Shown: piece after piece, positions 23,800 through 31,562 of the stretch
Layout: every line of letters starts with the position of its first letter
How positions within the stretch are numbered: position 1 is the stretch's first letter
Assembly: GCF_900290235.1 (NCBI RefSeq)
Contig: NZ_OLMK01000076.1
Location: 1-64,000 of the forward strand
Direction: 5' to 3'
Length of the DNA: 64,000 nucleotides
Origin: Streptomyces sp. MA5143a
GTDB taxonomy: Bacteria; Actinomycetota; Actinomycetes; Streptomycetales; Streptomycetaceae
Program-made: the position numbers and the translations under genes
Notes under the pieces: model-generated
Told to the model about the DNA's origin: nothing
Database searches by the model: none
The model's input: only the letters and a program-made list of their open reading frames with translations

Positions 23800-24426
23800 A
23801 TGGCCACGCATGCCACGCACTCCCTGCGGTCCCAGGGCAAGCACGCGGGTCCCCGGCGGCGGATCAGGATCGACGAGCATCTTCCCGTCGACCACCGGCT
23901 GAACCGGGTCTACCGGTTCGGGGCGGGCCTGATGGGCCTGTTCCTGGTCGCGTTCGGCATCCTCGGCCTGATCGACAAGGTCGGCTGGTTCGACACGCGC
24001 GGCGACCAGGTGGCGGGGCTGAACACGAACGGCACGCTGAGCGTCCTGTCGATCGCGGTGGGGCTGCTGCTGCTCGTCGGCATGGTGATCGGCGGCAACT
24101 TCGCCTCCACGCTGAACATGACGCTGGGCGTCCTGTTCATCCTGAGCGGCTTCGGCAACATGGCCCTGCTGGACACCGACTCCAACTTCCTCGCGTTCCG
24201 CATCCCGAACGTCCTGTTCAGCTTTGTCGTCGGCGTCCTGCTGATGACGTTCGGCATGTACGGCAGGGTCGGCTCGGCGCTGCCCCACGACAGCCCGTAC
24301 TGGCGGGCGCGGCATCCGGCCCAGGCGGAGCGGGAGAACCGGGTGCGGGCCGAGACCGAGGAGGGCAGGCGGAAAAGGGCCGACGCCCTCACCGAAGGCG
24401 GAGAGGGCGCCGGCACGGGCTCCTGA
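23800..24426 (+). CDS. DUF4383 membrane protein
   Basis: A 208-residue protein with four predicted helices, beginning after the basic region PRRRIRIDEHLPVDHRLNRVYR. The conserved family pattern is FGAGLMGLFLVAFGILG... GLLLLVGMVIGG... NMTLGVLFILSGFGNMAL... LLMTFGMYGRVGSALP. The charged C-terminus (ERENRVRAETEEGRRKR) is cytoplasmic. DUF4383 proteins are actinobacterial and of unknown function. The upstream coiled-coil gene is in the same direction, so they may be cotranscribed. Confidence 0.85.
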   Translation: MATHATHSLRSQGKHAGPRRRIRIDEHLPVDHRLNRVYRFGAGLMGLFLVAFGILGLIDKVGWFDTRGDQVAGLNTNGTLSVLSIAVGLLLLVGMVIGGNFASTLNMTLGVLFILSGFGNMALLDTDSNFLAFRIPNVLFSFVVGVLLMTFGMYGRVGSALPHDSPYWRARHPAQAERENRVRAETEEGRRKRADALTEGGEGAGTGS

Positions 24427-24450
24427 GAGGCCCGACAGAAGTCGGCCGAA

Positions 24451-25590
24451 TCAGGTGCGGTACGCGTAGTAGTACGAGTTCGGGTACGAGGCGATGATGC
24501 TCGCCACCGAACGGCGGTAGGTGTCCGCGTCGTGGTACGTCAGGTACGGCACACCGCTGGAGCTGCGGAAGGTCACCATCATCGAGTGGTCCTTGTCGCC
24601 GTCCCGGTTGAAGTCGACCTGGAGCACGTCGCCGATGTCCAGCTGGTAGACGTTGGCGAGCGGGGTGGTGCGCTGGGCGGTCTGGGTGAACCAGGACCAC
24701 TCGTTGACACCGATCCACGCGTCGGCCGTACCGTTCGAGGCGTAGTACCAGGTGTCGTACTCCTCGGGCGTCACCTTGGAGATCTGCTGCCAGCCGCCTG
24801 CCAGGAGGCCCTGGCTGAGGTAGTTGGTGCAGTCGCCGCCCATCGAGTTGTACTTGCGGTACGCCGGGTTGTAGTTCTTCCAGTACTTCTCGGTGTAGGC
24901 CACCATCGCCTGGTAGTTGTACTTCCCGCCGTTGATCGTCTTCGGCGCGGAAGGAGCGGGCCAGCTGGTGGCGGCCTTCGGAGCCTGGTGGACGGCCATG
25001 GGCGTACGGCTCAGCTTGGCGTCCGCCGCCGGGGCGACGGGGTCGTTGATGCGCTGGGCGCCGCCGTCCGTGCCCTTCATGGCGGTCAGTTGCCACGTGC
25101 CACCGGACGCCGTGAAGGTGAGCTGGTGGTGCGCCTCGAAGCCCGTGGAGGCGGGCTCGTCGCCACGTATCTTCTTGTACTTCAGGCTCGTCCGCTCGGT
25201 GATCTTCACCGTGGCCTTCGTGCCCTTGACCTTGGTGCTGTCGACGGTGACCGCGGTGTCGGCCGAGGTGTAGGCCTCGCCCAGGGCCGCGAGACGCGCC
25301 TTGGTGGCGCGCAGGGCGCTCAGCTTGCCGTCCTCGACCTTCTTCTGGGCGCTGGACAGCTTGACGCCACCGGTGGGCTTCAGCGACTTGCGGGTCGCCC
25401 CACCACCGACGAGCACGGCCGTGCGGTCGGTGATCACGTTGTCCGCGACCCGCCCGAACGCGTCCTTGGTCGCCTTCGTGACCTTGGGCGTCGACCCGGC
25501 GGCCTGGGCGGCGGTCATGGGCAGCAGCGCGGTGGCCAGTACGGCCGCCGCGACGGTCGAGCCTGCGAGGCTCAACGTCCTTGATCTCAC
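24451..25590 (-). CDS. secreted amidase-domain protein (Amidase_6 type)
   Basis: A 379-residue protein. A signal peptide (MRSRTLSLAGSTVAAAVLATALLPMTAAQAA) is followed by a charged N-terminal region (residues about 32-210). The C-terminal 150 residues match the putative amidase family: YNYQAMVAYTEKYWKNYNPAYRKYNSMGGDCTNYLSQGLLAGGW, with catalytic Cys in GGDCTNYLSQ and His in KDHSMMV. Members are papain-like and probably hydrolyse peptide or amide bonds, perhaps in cell-wall peptides. It is downstream of the deacetylase gene by 107 bases on the same strand. Confidence 0.85.
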   Translation of the reverse strand: MRSRTLSLAGSTVAAAVLATALLPMTAAQAAGSTPKVTKATKDAFGRVADNVITDRTAVLVGGGATRKSLKPTGGVKLSSAQKKVEDGKLSALRATKARLAALGEAYTSADTAVTVDSTKVKGTKATVKITERTSLKYKKIRGDEPASTGFEAHHQLTFTASGGTWQLTAMKGTDGGAQRINDPVAPAADAKLSRTPMAVHQAPKAATSWPAPSAPKTINGGKYNYQAMVAYTEKYWKNYNPAYRKYNSMGGDCTNYLSQGLLAGGWQQISKVTPEEYDTWYYASNGTADAWIGVNEWSWFTQTAQRTTPLANVYQLDIGDVLQVDFNRDGDKDHSMMVTFRSSSGVPYLTYHDADTYRRSVASIIASYPNSYYYAYRT

Positions 25591-25697
25591 TGCATTCTCC
25601 TTGCCCCCGAGTTGGTCTTACCCGGGGCCAGAATCTTTACATGACCTCCTCAACTGGAGTAAGGCCGGGGGGAATAACAAGTCGGAGAACGGGAAGG

Positions 25698-26987
25698 CTA
25701 CTTGATTACCGTCGCCCAGTCCGGGGACTGACCGGGGTCCAGATTGCGCAGGTTCGCCAGGGTCGACGGCTTCTGTACGTCCATCCAGTCGGCCAACTCC
25801 TGGAAGGACACGCACTTCACGTCCTTCTTGGTGCAGACGTTCTTGATGATCTCGTCGACGGCGTTCATGTAGATGCCGCCGTTCCACTGCTCGAAGTGGT
25901 TGCCGATGAACAGCGGGGCGCGGCTGCCGTAGTAGACGCGGTTGAAGCCGGACATGTAGGTGTCGATGGTCTCCCGCTGCCAGGTCGGGTGCATCGCCGG
26001 GTCACCGTCGGTCTCGCCGTTCGACTGGTTGTAGAGGAAGTTGAAGTCCATCGACAGCGCCTGGTAGTCGTCGTTGAACGGGAGCATCTGCAGCGGGAAG
26101 TCCCAGACGCCCTCCTTCTTGGCGGGCCACACCTGGTAGGCGCCCGGGGAGCTGGCGTCGTAGCGGTAGCCGAAGCCCTTGACCGCCTTCAGCAGGTTCT
26201 TCTGCCCCTCCAGGCAGGGCGCGCGGCCGCCGGTGACGGCCTTGACGTCGAAGGGCAGCGGGTCCATGTCGGTGAAGCCGGTGTTGGTCTTCCAGTTCTC
26301 CAGGAAGGAGTTGAACTCCTCGATCTCCTGCTTCCACTCCGCGACGCTCCAGTCGCCGCCGCCCTTGGCGCCGCAGAAGTGACCGTTGAAGTGGGTGCCT
26401 ATCTCGTTGCCCTCGCGCCAGGCCTCGCCGAGTTCCTCGATGGTGGTGCGGATGTGGTCGTCGGTGGGGTAGCTGATCGCGGCGGAGCCCTTGTCGTGCT
26501 GCGGCGGGTCGTAGAGGTTCCGCTTGTCCTTCGGCAGCAGGTAGATACCGGTGAGGAAGAACGTCATGTGCGCGTTGTAGCGCTTCGCCATCTGCCGGTA
26601 GTGATCGAAGAGGTTGTCGTCGCCGGCCAGGGCGCCGTCCCAGGAGAACACGACGAACTGCGGGGGCTTCTCGCCCGGCTTGAGCGGTACGGCCTTCAGC
26701 TGCCCCTTCTGCGGGCCGGTGTACGACGTGGAACCGTCCCCGATGACCTTGGTCTTGCCGTCCCACTTCGGTTGGGCGTTCTTGGCGGAGTCGCCCTTGC
26801 CGTCCCCGCGGCCGGAGGACGACGCGGTCGGCGCGGTACTGGTCGTACGGTTCAGCACCATGTAGCCGCCGACGAGGGAGGCGACGACGAGCAGCGCGGC
26901 CAGGGTCAGGAACTGCGGCCGGGTGGTACGGCGGGGCTGGCGTGCTTTGCGGCGGCGGCCCTTGTGTGACGTGCTGCCAGGCTTCAT
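25698..26987 (-). CDS. polysaccharide deacetylase-like membrane protein
   Basis: A 429-residue protein. It has an Arg/Lys-rich cytoplasmic N-terminus, a membrane helix (FLTLAALLVVASLVGGYMVL), a Thr/Ser linker and then a NodB-like domain. Motif 1 is FVVFSWDGAL, and the metal-binding motif 2 is GTHFNGHF (HxxxH), both variant forms of the canonical TFDDGP and HSxxH. The C-terminal half is shared by a Streptomyces subgroup. It may act on cell-wall or extracellular polysaccharide. Forty-eight bases separate it from the penicillin-binding gene above, pointing to a cotranscribed envelope pair. Confidence 0.75.
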   Translation of the reverse strand: MKPGSTSHKGRRRKARQPRRTTRPQFLTLAALLVVASLVGGYMVLNRTTSTAPTASSSGRGDGKGDSAKNAQPKWDGKTKVIGDGSTSYTGPQKGQLKAVPLKPGEKPPQFVVFSWDGALAGDDNLFDHYRQMAKRYNAHMTFFLTGIYLLPKDKRNLYDPPQHDKGSAAISYPTDDHIRTTIEELGEAWREGNEIGTHFNGHFCGAKGGGDWSVAEWKQEIEEFNSFLENWKTNTGFTDMDPLPFDVKAVTGGRAPCLEGQKNLLKAVKGFGYRYDASSPGAYQVWPAKKEGVWDFPLQMLPFNDDYQALSMDFNFLYNQSNGETDGDPAMHPTWQRETIDTYMSGFNRVYYGSRAPLFIGNHFEQWNGGIYMNAVDEIIKNVCTKKDVKCVSFQELADWMDVQKPSTLANLRNLDPGQSPDWATVIK

Positions 26988-27035
26988 GTGCGGCTCATTC
27001 TGCGAGGATGGCGGGTCGGGTGCTCATGGCGGGCG

Positions 27036-29270
27036 TCAGCCGACGCTCGTCGCACGGGACCAGATGTCGTAGGGCACGCCGGATCCGGGGGTTCCGGCGA
27101 TGCCGTCGAGCCGCAGCGGCTCCAGGCTCTTGGACAGGTCGATCCGGTACAGGACGACCGCGGTCGACACCTTCTCCGCGGTGCCGACGTACCAGGCCGC
27201 CTTGTCGTCCTGGGTCGTCCCGCCCTTGCCCGCGACCTCGAAGGAGGCGGCGCCGGGCGAGGCGGGGTGGTCGCTGCGGAAGGCGTCCGTGAGCGCCTCG
27301 GTGACCTGCCGGGCCACCTCGGCGCCCACCGCCCGCTTCGGCTTGGGTGTGGACATCCCGACCTTGGATCCGTTGTGGGTGATCTTCCGCACCGAGTACG
27401 GCTCGGTGTGCCGGCCGTCCGCGGCGAACGTGCTGTAGCCGCTGGCCATGCGGATCGCGCTGGGGGTGGCGCTGCCGACGGACAGGGCGGGCACCTGTGC
27501 CCCGAAGCTGGACGACAGCAGTCCGGCCGCCTCGGCGGTGGAGCGCACCTTGTTCAGACCGGTGTCCATGCCGAGCTGCATGAACGGGGAGTTCACGGAC
27601 TTGGCGAGCGCGTCGTGCAGGGTGATCTGGCCGTAGGACCGCTTGCCGTCGTTGCGGGCGCGGACCCGCTTGCCGTTGCGGTCCCAGTAGGGGCCCTCGG
27701 GCGTGGTGACGACCACCCCGTCGTCACCGTTGTAGAGCGTCTGCGGGGTGACAGGTGTCGACCGGCCGTCGCGTTCCTTGACGACACCGTGTTCCAGGGC
27801 GGCGGCGTAGACGAACGGCAGGAACGCCGAGCCGGACGGGACGGTGGTCGAGTTGGACTCGTTGTAGCCCTGTCTGCGGTGGTCCGGGCCGCCGTAGACG
27901 GCGAGGATCCGTCCGTCGGCGGCGACGGAGGACGCTCCGAAGTGGGCGGACTTCGCCTTCTTGGGGCTGTCCTTCTCGACGCCCTCGCGGGCCTTGGTGA
28001 CGGCGTCGGTCAGCTCGGTCTGCCGCTTGCGGTCGAAGGTCGTGTAGATCTGGTAGCCGCCCATGTCGAACTCCTGGGCCGGTATGTTCCCGGCCTTCTT
28101 CGCGTACTGGGCGGCCAGCTCCACGAGGTAGTCGCTCTGCTTGCCGGTGTCGTACTGGTTCGACTGCTTCAGCGGCTCGGGGAACTTCTGGTACGTGGCG
28201 CGCTCGGCCTTGGAGAGCTTGCCGATGGCGACCATCCGGTCCAGAATCCACTCCCAGCGCACGACGGCCCGGGCGTGGTTGGACCGGCTGAGGGAGGGGT
28301 CGTACAGGGCGGCGCCCTTGAGGAGCGAGGCGAGGAAGGCGGCCTCGCTCGCGTTCAGCTGGCTGACGTCCTTGCCGTAGTACGCCTGGGCGGCCCGCTG
28401 GATGCCGTAGGTGCCGCGGCCGAACCAGCTGGTGTTGAGGTAGCCCTCCAGGATCTCGTCCTTGCTCATCTGGTTGTCGAGCTTGATGGCGATCATCGCC
28501 TCGTCGAACTTGCGGCTGAGCGAGCGGTCCTGGGTCAGATAGACGTTCTTGACGTACTGCTGGGTGATCGTCGAGCCACCCTGGGTGTCGCCCTCGCCCA
28601 CGGTGCGCACCAGGGCCCGGGTGATACCGCTGAAGGATATGCCGGGGTCGGAGTAGAAGCTCGAGTTCTCCGCCGCGAGGACCGCCCAGCGCACGTCCTC
28701 GGGGACGTCCTTCAGCGGCATCGCCTGGCGCCGCACCCAGCCGGTACGGGCCATGGGCGTGCCGTCGGACCAGAAGTACACGTTGTCCTGCTGGGTGGCG
28801 AAGGTGTTCAGGTCGTCGGGTATGTCCGTGGCGGCGTAGGCGATGGTCAGCAGCATGGTGCTGAACCCCACGGCGAGCCCTCCGGCGCCCAGGGACTGCC
28901 GCCAGGACGGCACCCAGCGCCGCCAGTCGGTACGGCCGGGGCGCGGGTACTGCGGGCGTATTCGGTGGGCATACGGGGCAAGCGGGGCGAGGCGCGGGCC
29001 CACGGCGGCCAGGAATCTGGCGCGAACCGACGGCCGGGCCGCCTTGCGCCGGTCCCGCCTGCCGCCCGGCGCCGACCGCTCCGGCCGGCTCTCGAGCATG
29101 CCCGGTTCGAGCACCCGCAGCTGCATGGTCTCGTCGGCCGGCGGGGGCGGGGCCTTGAGCTCCATGGTCTCGTCGGCCGGCGGGGGCGGGGCCTTCAGCT
29201 CCATGGTGTACTCGGACTCCGGGAGCCCCTGCTCCCGGCGCTCCTGTGCCGCTCCCCGGCGGCGGCGCAT
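27036..29270 (-). CDS. class A penicillin-binding protein with lost transpeptidase motifs
   Basis: A 744-residue protein. ATG 29270 has AAGGAG eight bases upstream. The cytoplasmic N-terminus carries the repeat TMELKAPPPPADE, then one membrane helix (about residues 125-146). The glycosyltransferase domain keeps Glu201 (in AAENSSFYSD), GGSTITQQ and RKFDEA, though the usual ED-x-x-F-x-x-H is changed to EN and lacks the His. In the transpeptidase domain the nucleophile region is S481-A-F-L484, where SxxK needs Lys; SxN is intact as S558-V-N560; the third motif is K682-G-G instead of KTG. Cross-linking activity is therefore doubtful. Streptomyces usually have several class A enzymes; this appears to be a specialised member. 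Confidence 0.9.
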   Translation of the reverse strand: MRRRRGAAQERREQGLPESEYTMELKAPPPPADETMELKAPPPPADETMQLRVLEPGMLESRPERSAPGGRRDRRKAARPSVRARFLAAVGPRLAPLAPYAHRIRPQYPRPGRTDWRRWVPSWRQSLGAGGLAVGFSTMLLTIAYAATDIPDDLNTFATQQDNVYFWSDGTPMARTGWVRRQAMPLKDVPEDVRWAVLAAENSSFYSDPGISFSGITRALVRTVGEGDTQGGSTITQQYVKNVYLTQDRSLSRKFDEAMIAIKLDNQMSKDEILEGYLNTSWFGRGTYGIQRAAQAYYGKDVSQLNASEAAFLASLLKGAALYDPSLSRSNHARAVVRWEWILDRMVAIGKLSKAERATYQKFPEPLKQSNQYDTGKQSDYLVELAAQYAKKAGNIPAQEFDMGGYQIYTTFDRKRQTELTDAVTKAREGVEKDSPKKAKSAHFGASSVAADGRILAVYGGPDHRRQGYNESNSTTVPSGSAFLPFVYAAALEHGVVKERDGRSTPVTPQTLYNGDDGVVVTTPEGPYWDRNGKRVRARNDGKRSYGQITLHDALAKSVNSPFMQLGMDTGLNKVRSTAEAAGLLSSSFGAQVPALSVGSATPSAIRMASGYSTFAADGRHTEPYSVRKITHNGSKVGMSTPKPKRAVGAEVARQVTEALTDAFRSDHPASPGAASFEVAGKGGTTQDDKAAWYVGTAEKVSTAVVLYRIDLSKSLEPLRLDGIAGTPGSGVPYDIWSRATSVG

Positions 29271-29666
29271 ACGGCCCTCTCCTTCAGCGCTGCCCATGGC
29301 ACACTCCGCTGCGGGTACGGCTCATGTGCTGCGCGGCGACGATTCGGCGGATCGCGGCAACCTTTCGCCCGCCCACGGCGACATAGCGACCGGGGGACGT
29401 GACTCCCGATCGACACAGGACAGCGGTCATGACTGTCCCCCCTCCCACTTGGCATCGCCCGCGTGGACCGCCACAGCCGCCACACCCGCGGCTGTGAGTC
29501 CCCCGGCCCCCCGGTCCCCCGGCCGTCCGGTCTCCACACAGCGACCACAAATTATCAGTCACTTTCACAACCGCCCCGGTCGGCAGCGTGAAAATTTGGC
29601 CAGTGTGACCGACCCGTCGAAAACAAGTCCTGCTGACGGCGGTCCGCCGCCGGTTAGCCTGAGCAC
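29271..29666. other. intergenic region (396 bases) upstream of PBP and FmdB genes
   Basis: Divergent promoters are expected here. On the minus strand TGATAATTT (near 29552) is a possible -10 region for the PBP. The plus strand has TAGCCT at 29655-29660 for the FmdB gene. No other open reading frame with support was seen. Confidence 0.55.
29655..29660 (+). promoter_or_regulatory. TAGCCT -10 box, leaderless start
   Basis: Exactly 6 bases before the ATG at 29667; no ribosome site. Confidence 0.5.
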
Positions 29667-29891
29667 ATGCCTCGCTACGAATACCGCTGCCGGACCTGCG
29701 GCGACACCTTCGAACTCAGCCGTCCGATGGCCGAGTCGTCCGCCCCCGCGGACTGCCCCTCGGGCCACCCGGACACCGTCAAGCTCCTGTCGACGGTCGC
29801 GGTGGGCGGCTCGGCCTCCGCTGCCGCCCCCGCGCCCCGGGCGGGCGGCGGCGGGGGCGGTGGATGCTGCGGCGGCGGATGCTGCGGTTGA
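29667..29891 (+). CDS. FmdB-type zinc ribbon protein
   Basis: A 74-residue protein. The N-terminal MPRYEYRCRTCGDTFELSRPM, together with PADCPSGH, gives four metal ligands in a CxxC...C-x-x-x-H arrangement. This is the FmdB regulatory-protein zinc ribbon. The C-terminus is Gly/Cys-rich (AGGGGGGGCCGGGCCG), a compositional oddity also seen in close homologues. Function unknown; the family name comes from a formamidase operon in Methylophilus. It stands between divergent PBP and DedA promoters and has a leaderless-type start. Confidence 0.85.
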   Translation: MPRYEYRCRTCGDTFELSRPMAESSAPADCPSGHPDTVKLLSTVAVGGSASAAAPAPRAGGGGGGGCCGGGCCG

Positions 29892-29964
29892 TCACACTGG
29901 GTTCAACGGCCTCCGGCCCGGGAGCGTTCATCCGCACCTCAGGCTCCCTTCAGCTTCGTTCCCC

Positions 29965-29970
29965 TAGCCT
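29965..29970 (+). promoter_or_regulatory. TAGCCT -10 box, leaderless start
   Basis: Exactly 6 bases before the ATG at 29977; no ribosome site. Confidence 0.5.
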
Positions 29971-29976
29971 GCGCCC

Positions 29977-30681
29977 ATGACAGCCATGCAAGCGGAGTCG
30001 ATGAGCGGCGCACCCCTGTGGATCATAGGCCTGATGGATCTGCTGGGGGCACCGGGGGCCGGTCTGGCCGTCGCCCTGGAGAACCTCTTCCCGCCGATCC
30101 CCAGCGAGGTCGTCCTCCCTCTCGCCGGCTTCGCCGCGAGCACCGGCCGGATGGACCTCTACGCCGCGCTGCTGTGGACCACGGCGGGCTCGGTCATCGG
30201 CGCCCTCGCCCTGTACGGCGTGGGCGCCCTCCTGGGCCGCGACCGCACCCTGGCGATCGCCGCGAAGCTGCCCCTCGTCAAGGTCTCCGACGTGGAGCGG
30301 ACGGAGGCGTGGTTCCTGCGGCACGGCACCAAGGCGGTCTTCTTCGGCCGGATGATCCCGGTCTTCCGCAGCCTGATCTCGGTCCCGGCCGGCGTCGAAC
30401 GCATGCCCCTGCCCGTCTTCACGCTCCTCACCGCGCTGGGCAGCGCGATCTGGAACACGCTCTTCGTCCTGGCCGGCTACTTCCTGGGCGCCAACTGGAC
30501 CGAGGTGACGGCGGTCGTCTCGACGTACTCGAAGATCGTCCTGGCGGTCGCCGCACTGGCCGTGCTGGCCTTCGTTTTGCTCCGCCTCATGAAGAAGGGC
30601 AAGAGCGAAGGGGCGCGGGGAACTGCGCGCCCGACCACCGACGACCGGCAGCCCGCGGACCGCAGCACCCCCACCCCCTGA
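29977..30681 (+). CDS. DedA family membrane protein
   Basis: A 234-residue VTT/DedA protein. The conserved N-terminal loop ENLFPPIPSEVVLPLAGF (about residues 35-52) and the amphipathic segment GRMIPVFRSLISVPAG (residues about 125-140) are both present, with a predicted four- to six-helix membrane domain. DedA proteins act as flippases or transporters of lipid carriers or cations. The C-terminal tail from about residue 208 (KSEGARGTARPTTDDR) is unrelated to the family: its DNA contains the dispersed 20-bp repeat at 30609, read in frame. Start at ATG 29977 with a -10 box 6 bases upstream. Confidence 0.88.
   Translation: MTAMQAESMSGAPLWIIGLMDLLGAPGAGLAVALENLFPPIPSEVVLPLAGFAASTGRMDLYAALLWTTAGSVIGALALYGVGALLGRDRTLAIAAKLPLVKVSDVERTEAWFLRHGTKAVFFGRMIPVFRSLISVPAGVERMPLPVFTLLTALGSAIWNTLFVLAGYFLGANWTEVTAVVSTYSKIVLAVAALAVLAFVLLRLMKKGKSEGARGTARPTTDDRQPADRSTPTP
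30609..30628. repeat. dispersed repeat copy inside coding sequence
   Basis: AGGGGCGCGGGGAACTGCGC, the reverse orientation of the dispersed 20-mer, in frame within the 3' end of the DedA gene, encoding GARGTARP. Confidence 0.85.
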
Positions 30682-30743
30682 CCGGACCCGACAGGACTGA
30701 CCGGGCCGGACCCTGAGTTCACGCCCGGCCGACGGCCCCCGCG

Positions 30744-31562
30744 TCACCCTTCCCGCGCGGCCCGGAGGAACTCCCGCAGGATCCGCTCCCCGGCCATGAC
30801 CCCCCGCTCCGGCAGCGCCGTGATCGTCGGCCCCGACCAGCCGGCGTCCGCCAGCTCACCGTGGCCCGGCCGCCACGCCCGGTCCGCCGCCAGCAGCAGA
30901 TCCGCGTCGAGCAGCGAGTCGCCCGCGGCCACCGTCAGCTGCGCCCCGGTCCGCCGCGCGACCTCCCGCATCGCCGCGCTCTTCGTCAGCGGCTTCGGCA
31001 CGGCGTAGAGCTTCCGGCCCTGGAGCGACACCGTCCAGCCCCGGTTCTCCGCCCACACCGCGAGCCCCTTCACCCACTCCTCGGGCAGCAGCTCGCGCTC
31101 GACGGCGAGATAGACGAAGAGGTCCTCGGCGATGCGGTGCTTGCGCACCCAGGACGGGTCGGCGGTGGCGGCGAGATGGTCCCGTACCTCCTCCAGCGGC
31201 GCGCACTCGTCCGCGAGCCGCGCGATGACGCCCGCGTACCAGTCGGGGTCCGAGACCCCGTCGACCAGCAGATGCCCGCCGTTCGCGCAGATCGCGTACG
31301 TCGGGGTGGGTCCGGGCAGATTGATCCGCTGGTACTGCTTGCGGGTCCGGGTCGTCGTCGGTACGAACACCGCCGCGTCGCCCAGCTCGGTGAGCAGGTG
31401 CGCCGACGTCTCGGTCAGATACGACAGGGGCTTGTTCTCGTGCACCTCGACGGTGAGCAGCCGGGGCGCCCGCGCGTCCGGCATGGTCAGCGCGAGCGCG
31501 GCGGTCGAGTAGATGAGCGTACGGTCGAGGTCGCTCGCGACGAGCACACGGGGGCCGGGCAT
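30744..31562 (-). CDS. HAD phosphatase of Ter-linked metabolite operon
   Basis: A 272-residue HAD-superfamily protein. The nucleophile motif is VASDLDRTLIYS with Asp11 and Asp13. The ASDLDRT pattern, the Lys in LTKSAAM and the GDSLLDADLLLAAD motif IV place it in the Cof/SPP-like branch, with a large cap domain between. Its ATG overlaps the TGA of the preceding gene by one base (31562), so translation is coupled. It is third in the operon of lyase, double phosphoribosyltransferase and phosphatase. Within that set it is predicted to remove a phosphate from a nucleoside-like intermediate; the substrate is not established. Confidence 0.85.
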   Translation of the reverse strand: MPGPRVLVASDLDRTLIYSTAALALTMPDARAPRLLTVEVHENKPLSYLTETSAHLLTELGDAAVFVPTTTRTRKQYQRINLPGPTPTYAICANGGHLLVDGVSDPDWYAGVIARLADECAPLEEVRDHLAATADPSWVRKHRIAEDLFVYLAVERELLPEEWVKGLAVWAENRGWTVSLQGRKLYAVPKPLTKSAAMREVARRTGAQLTVAAGDSLLDADLLLAADRAWRPGHGELADAGWSGPTITALPERGVMAGERILREFLRAAREG

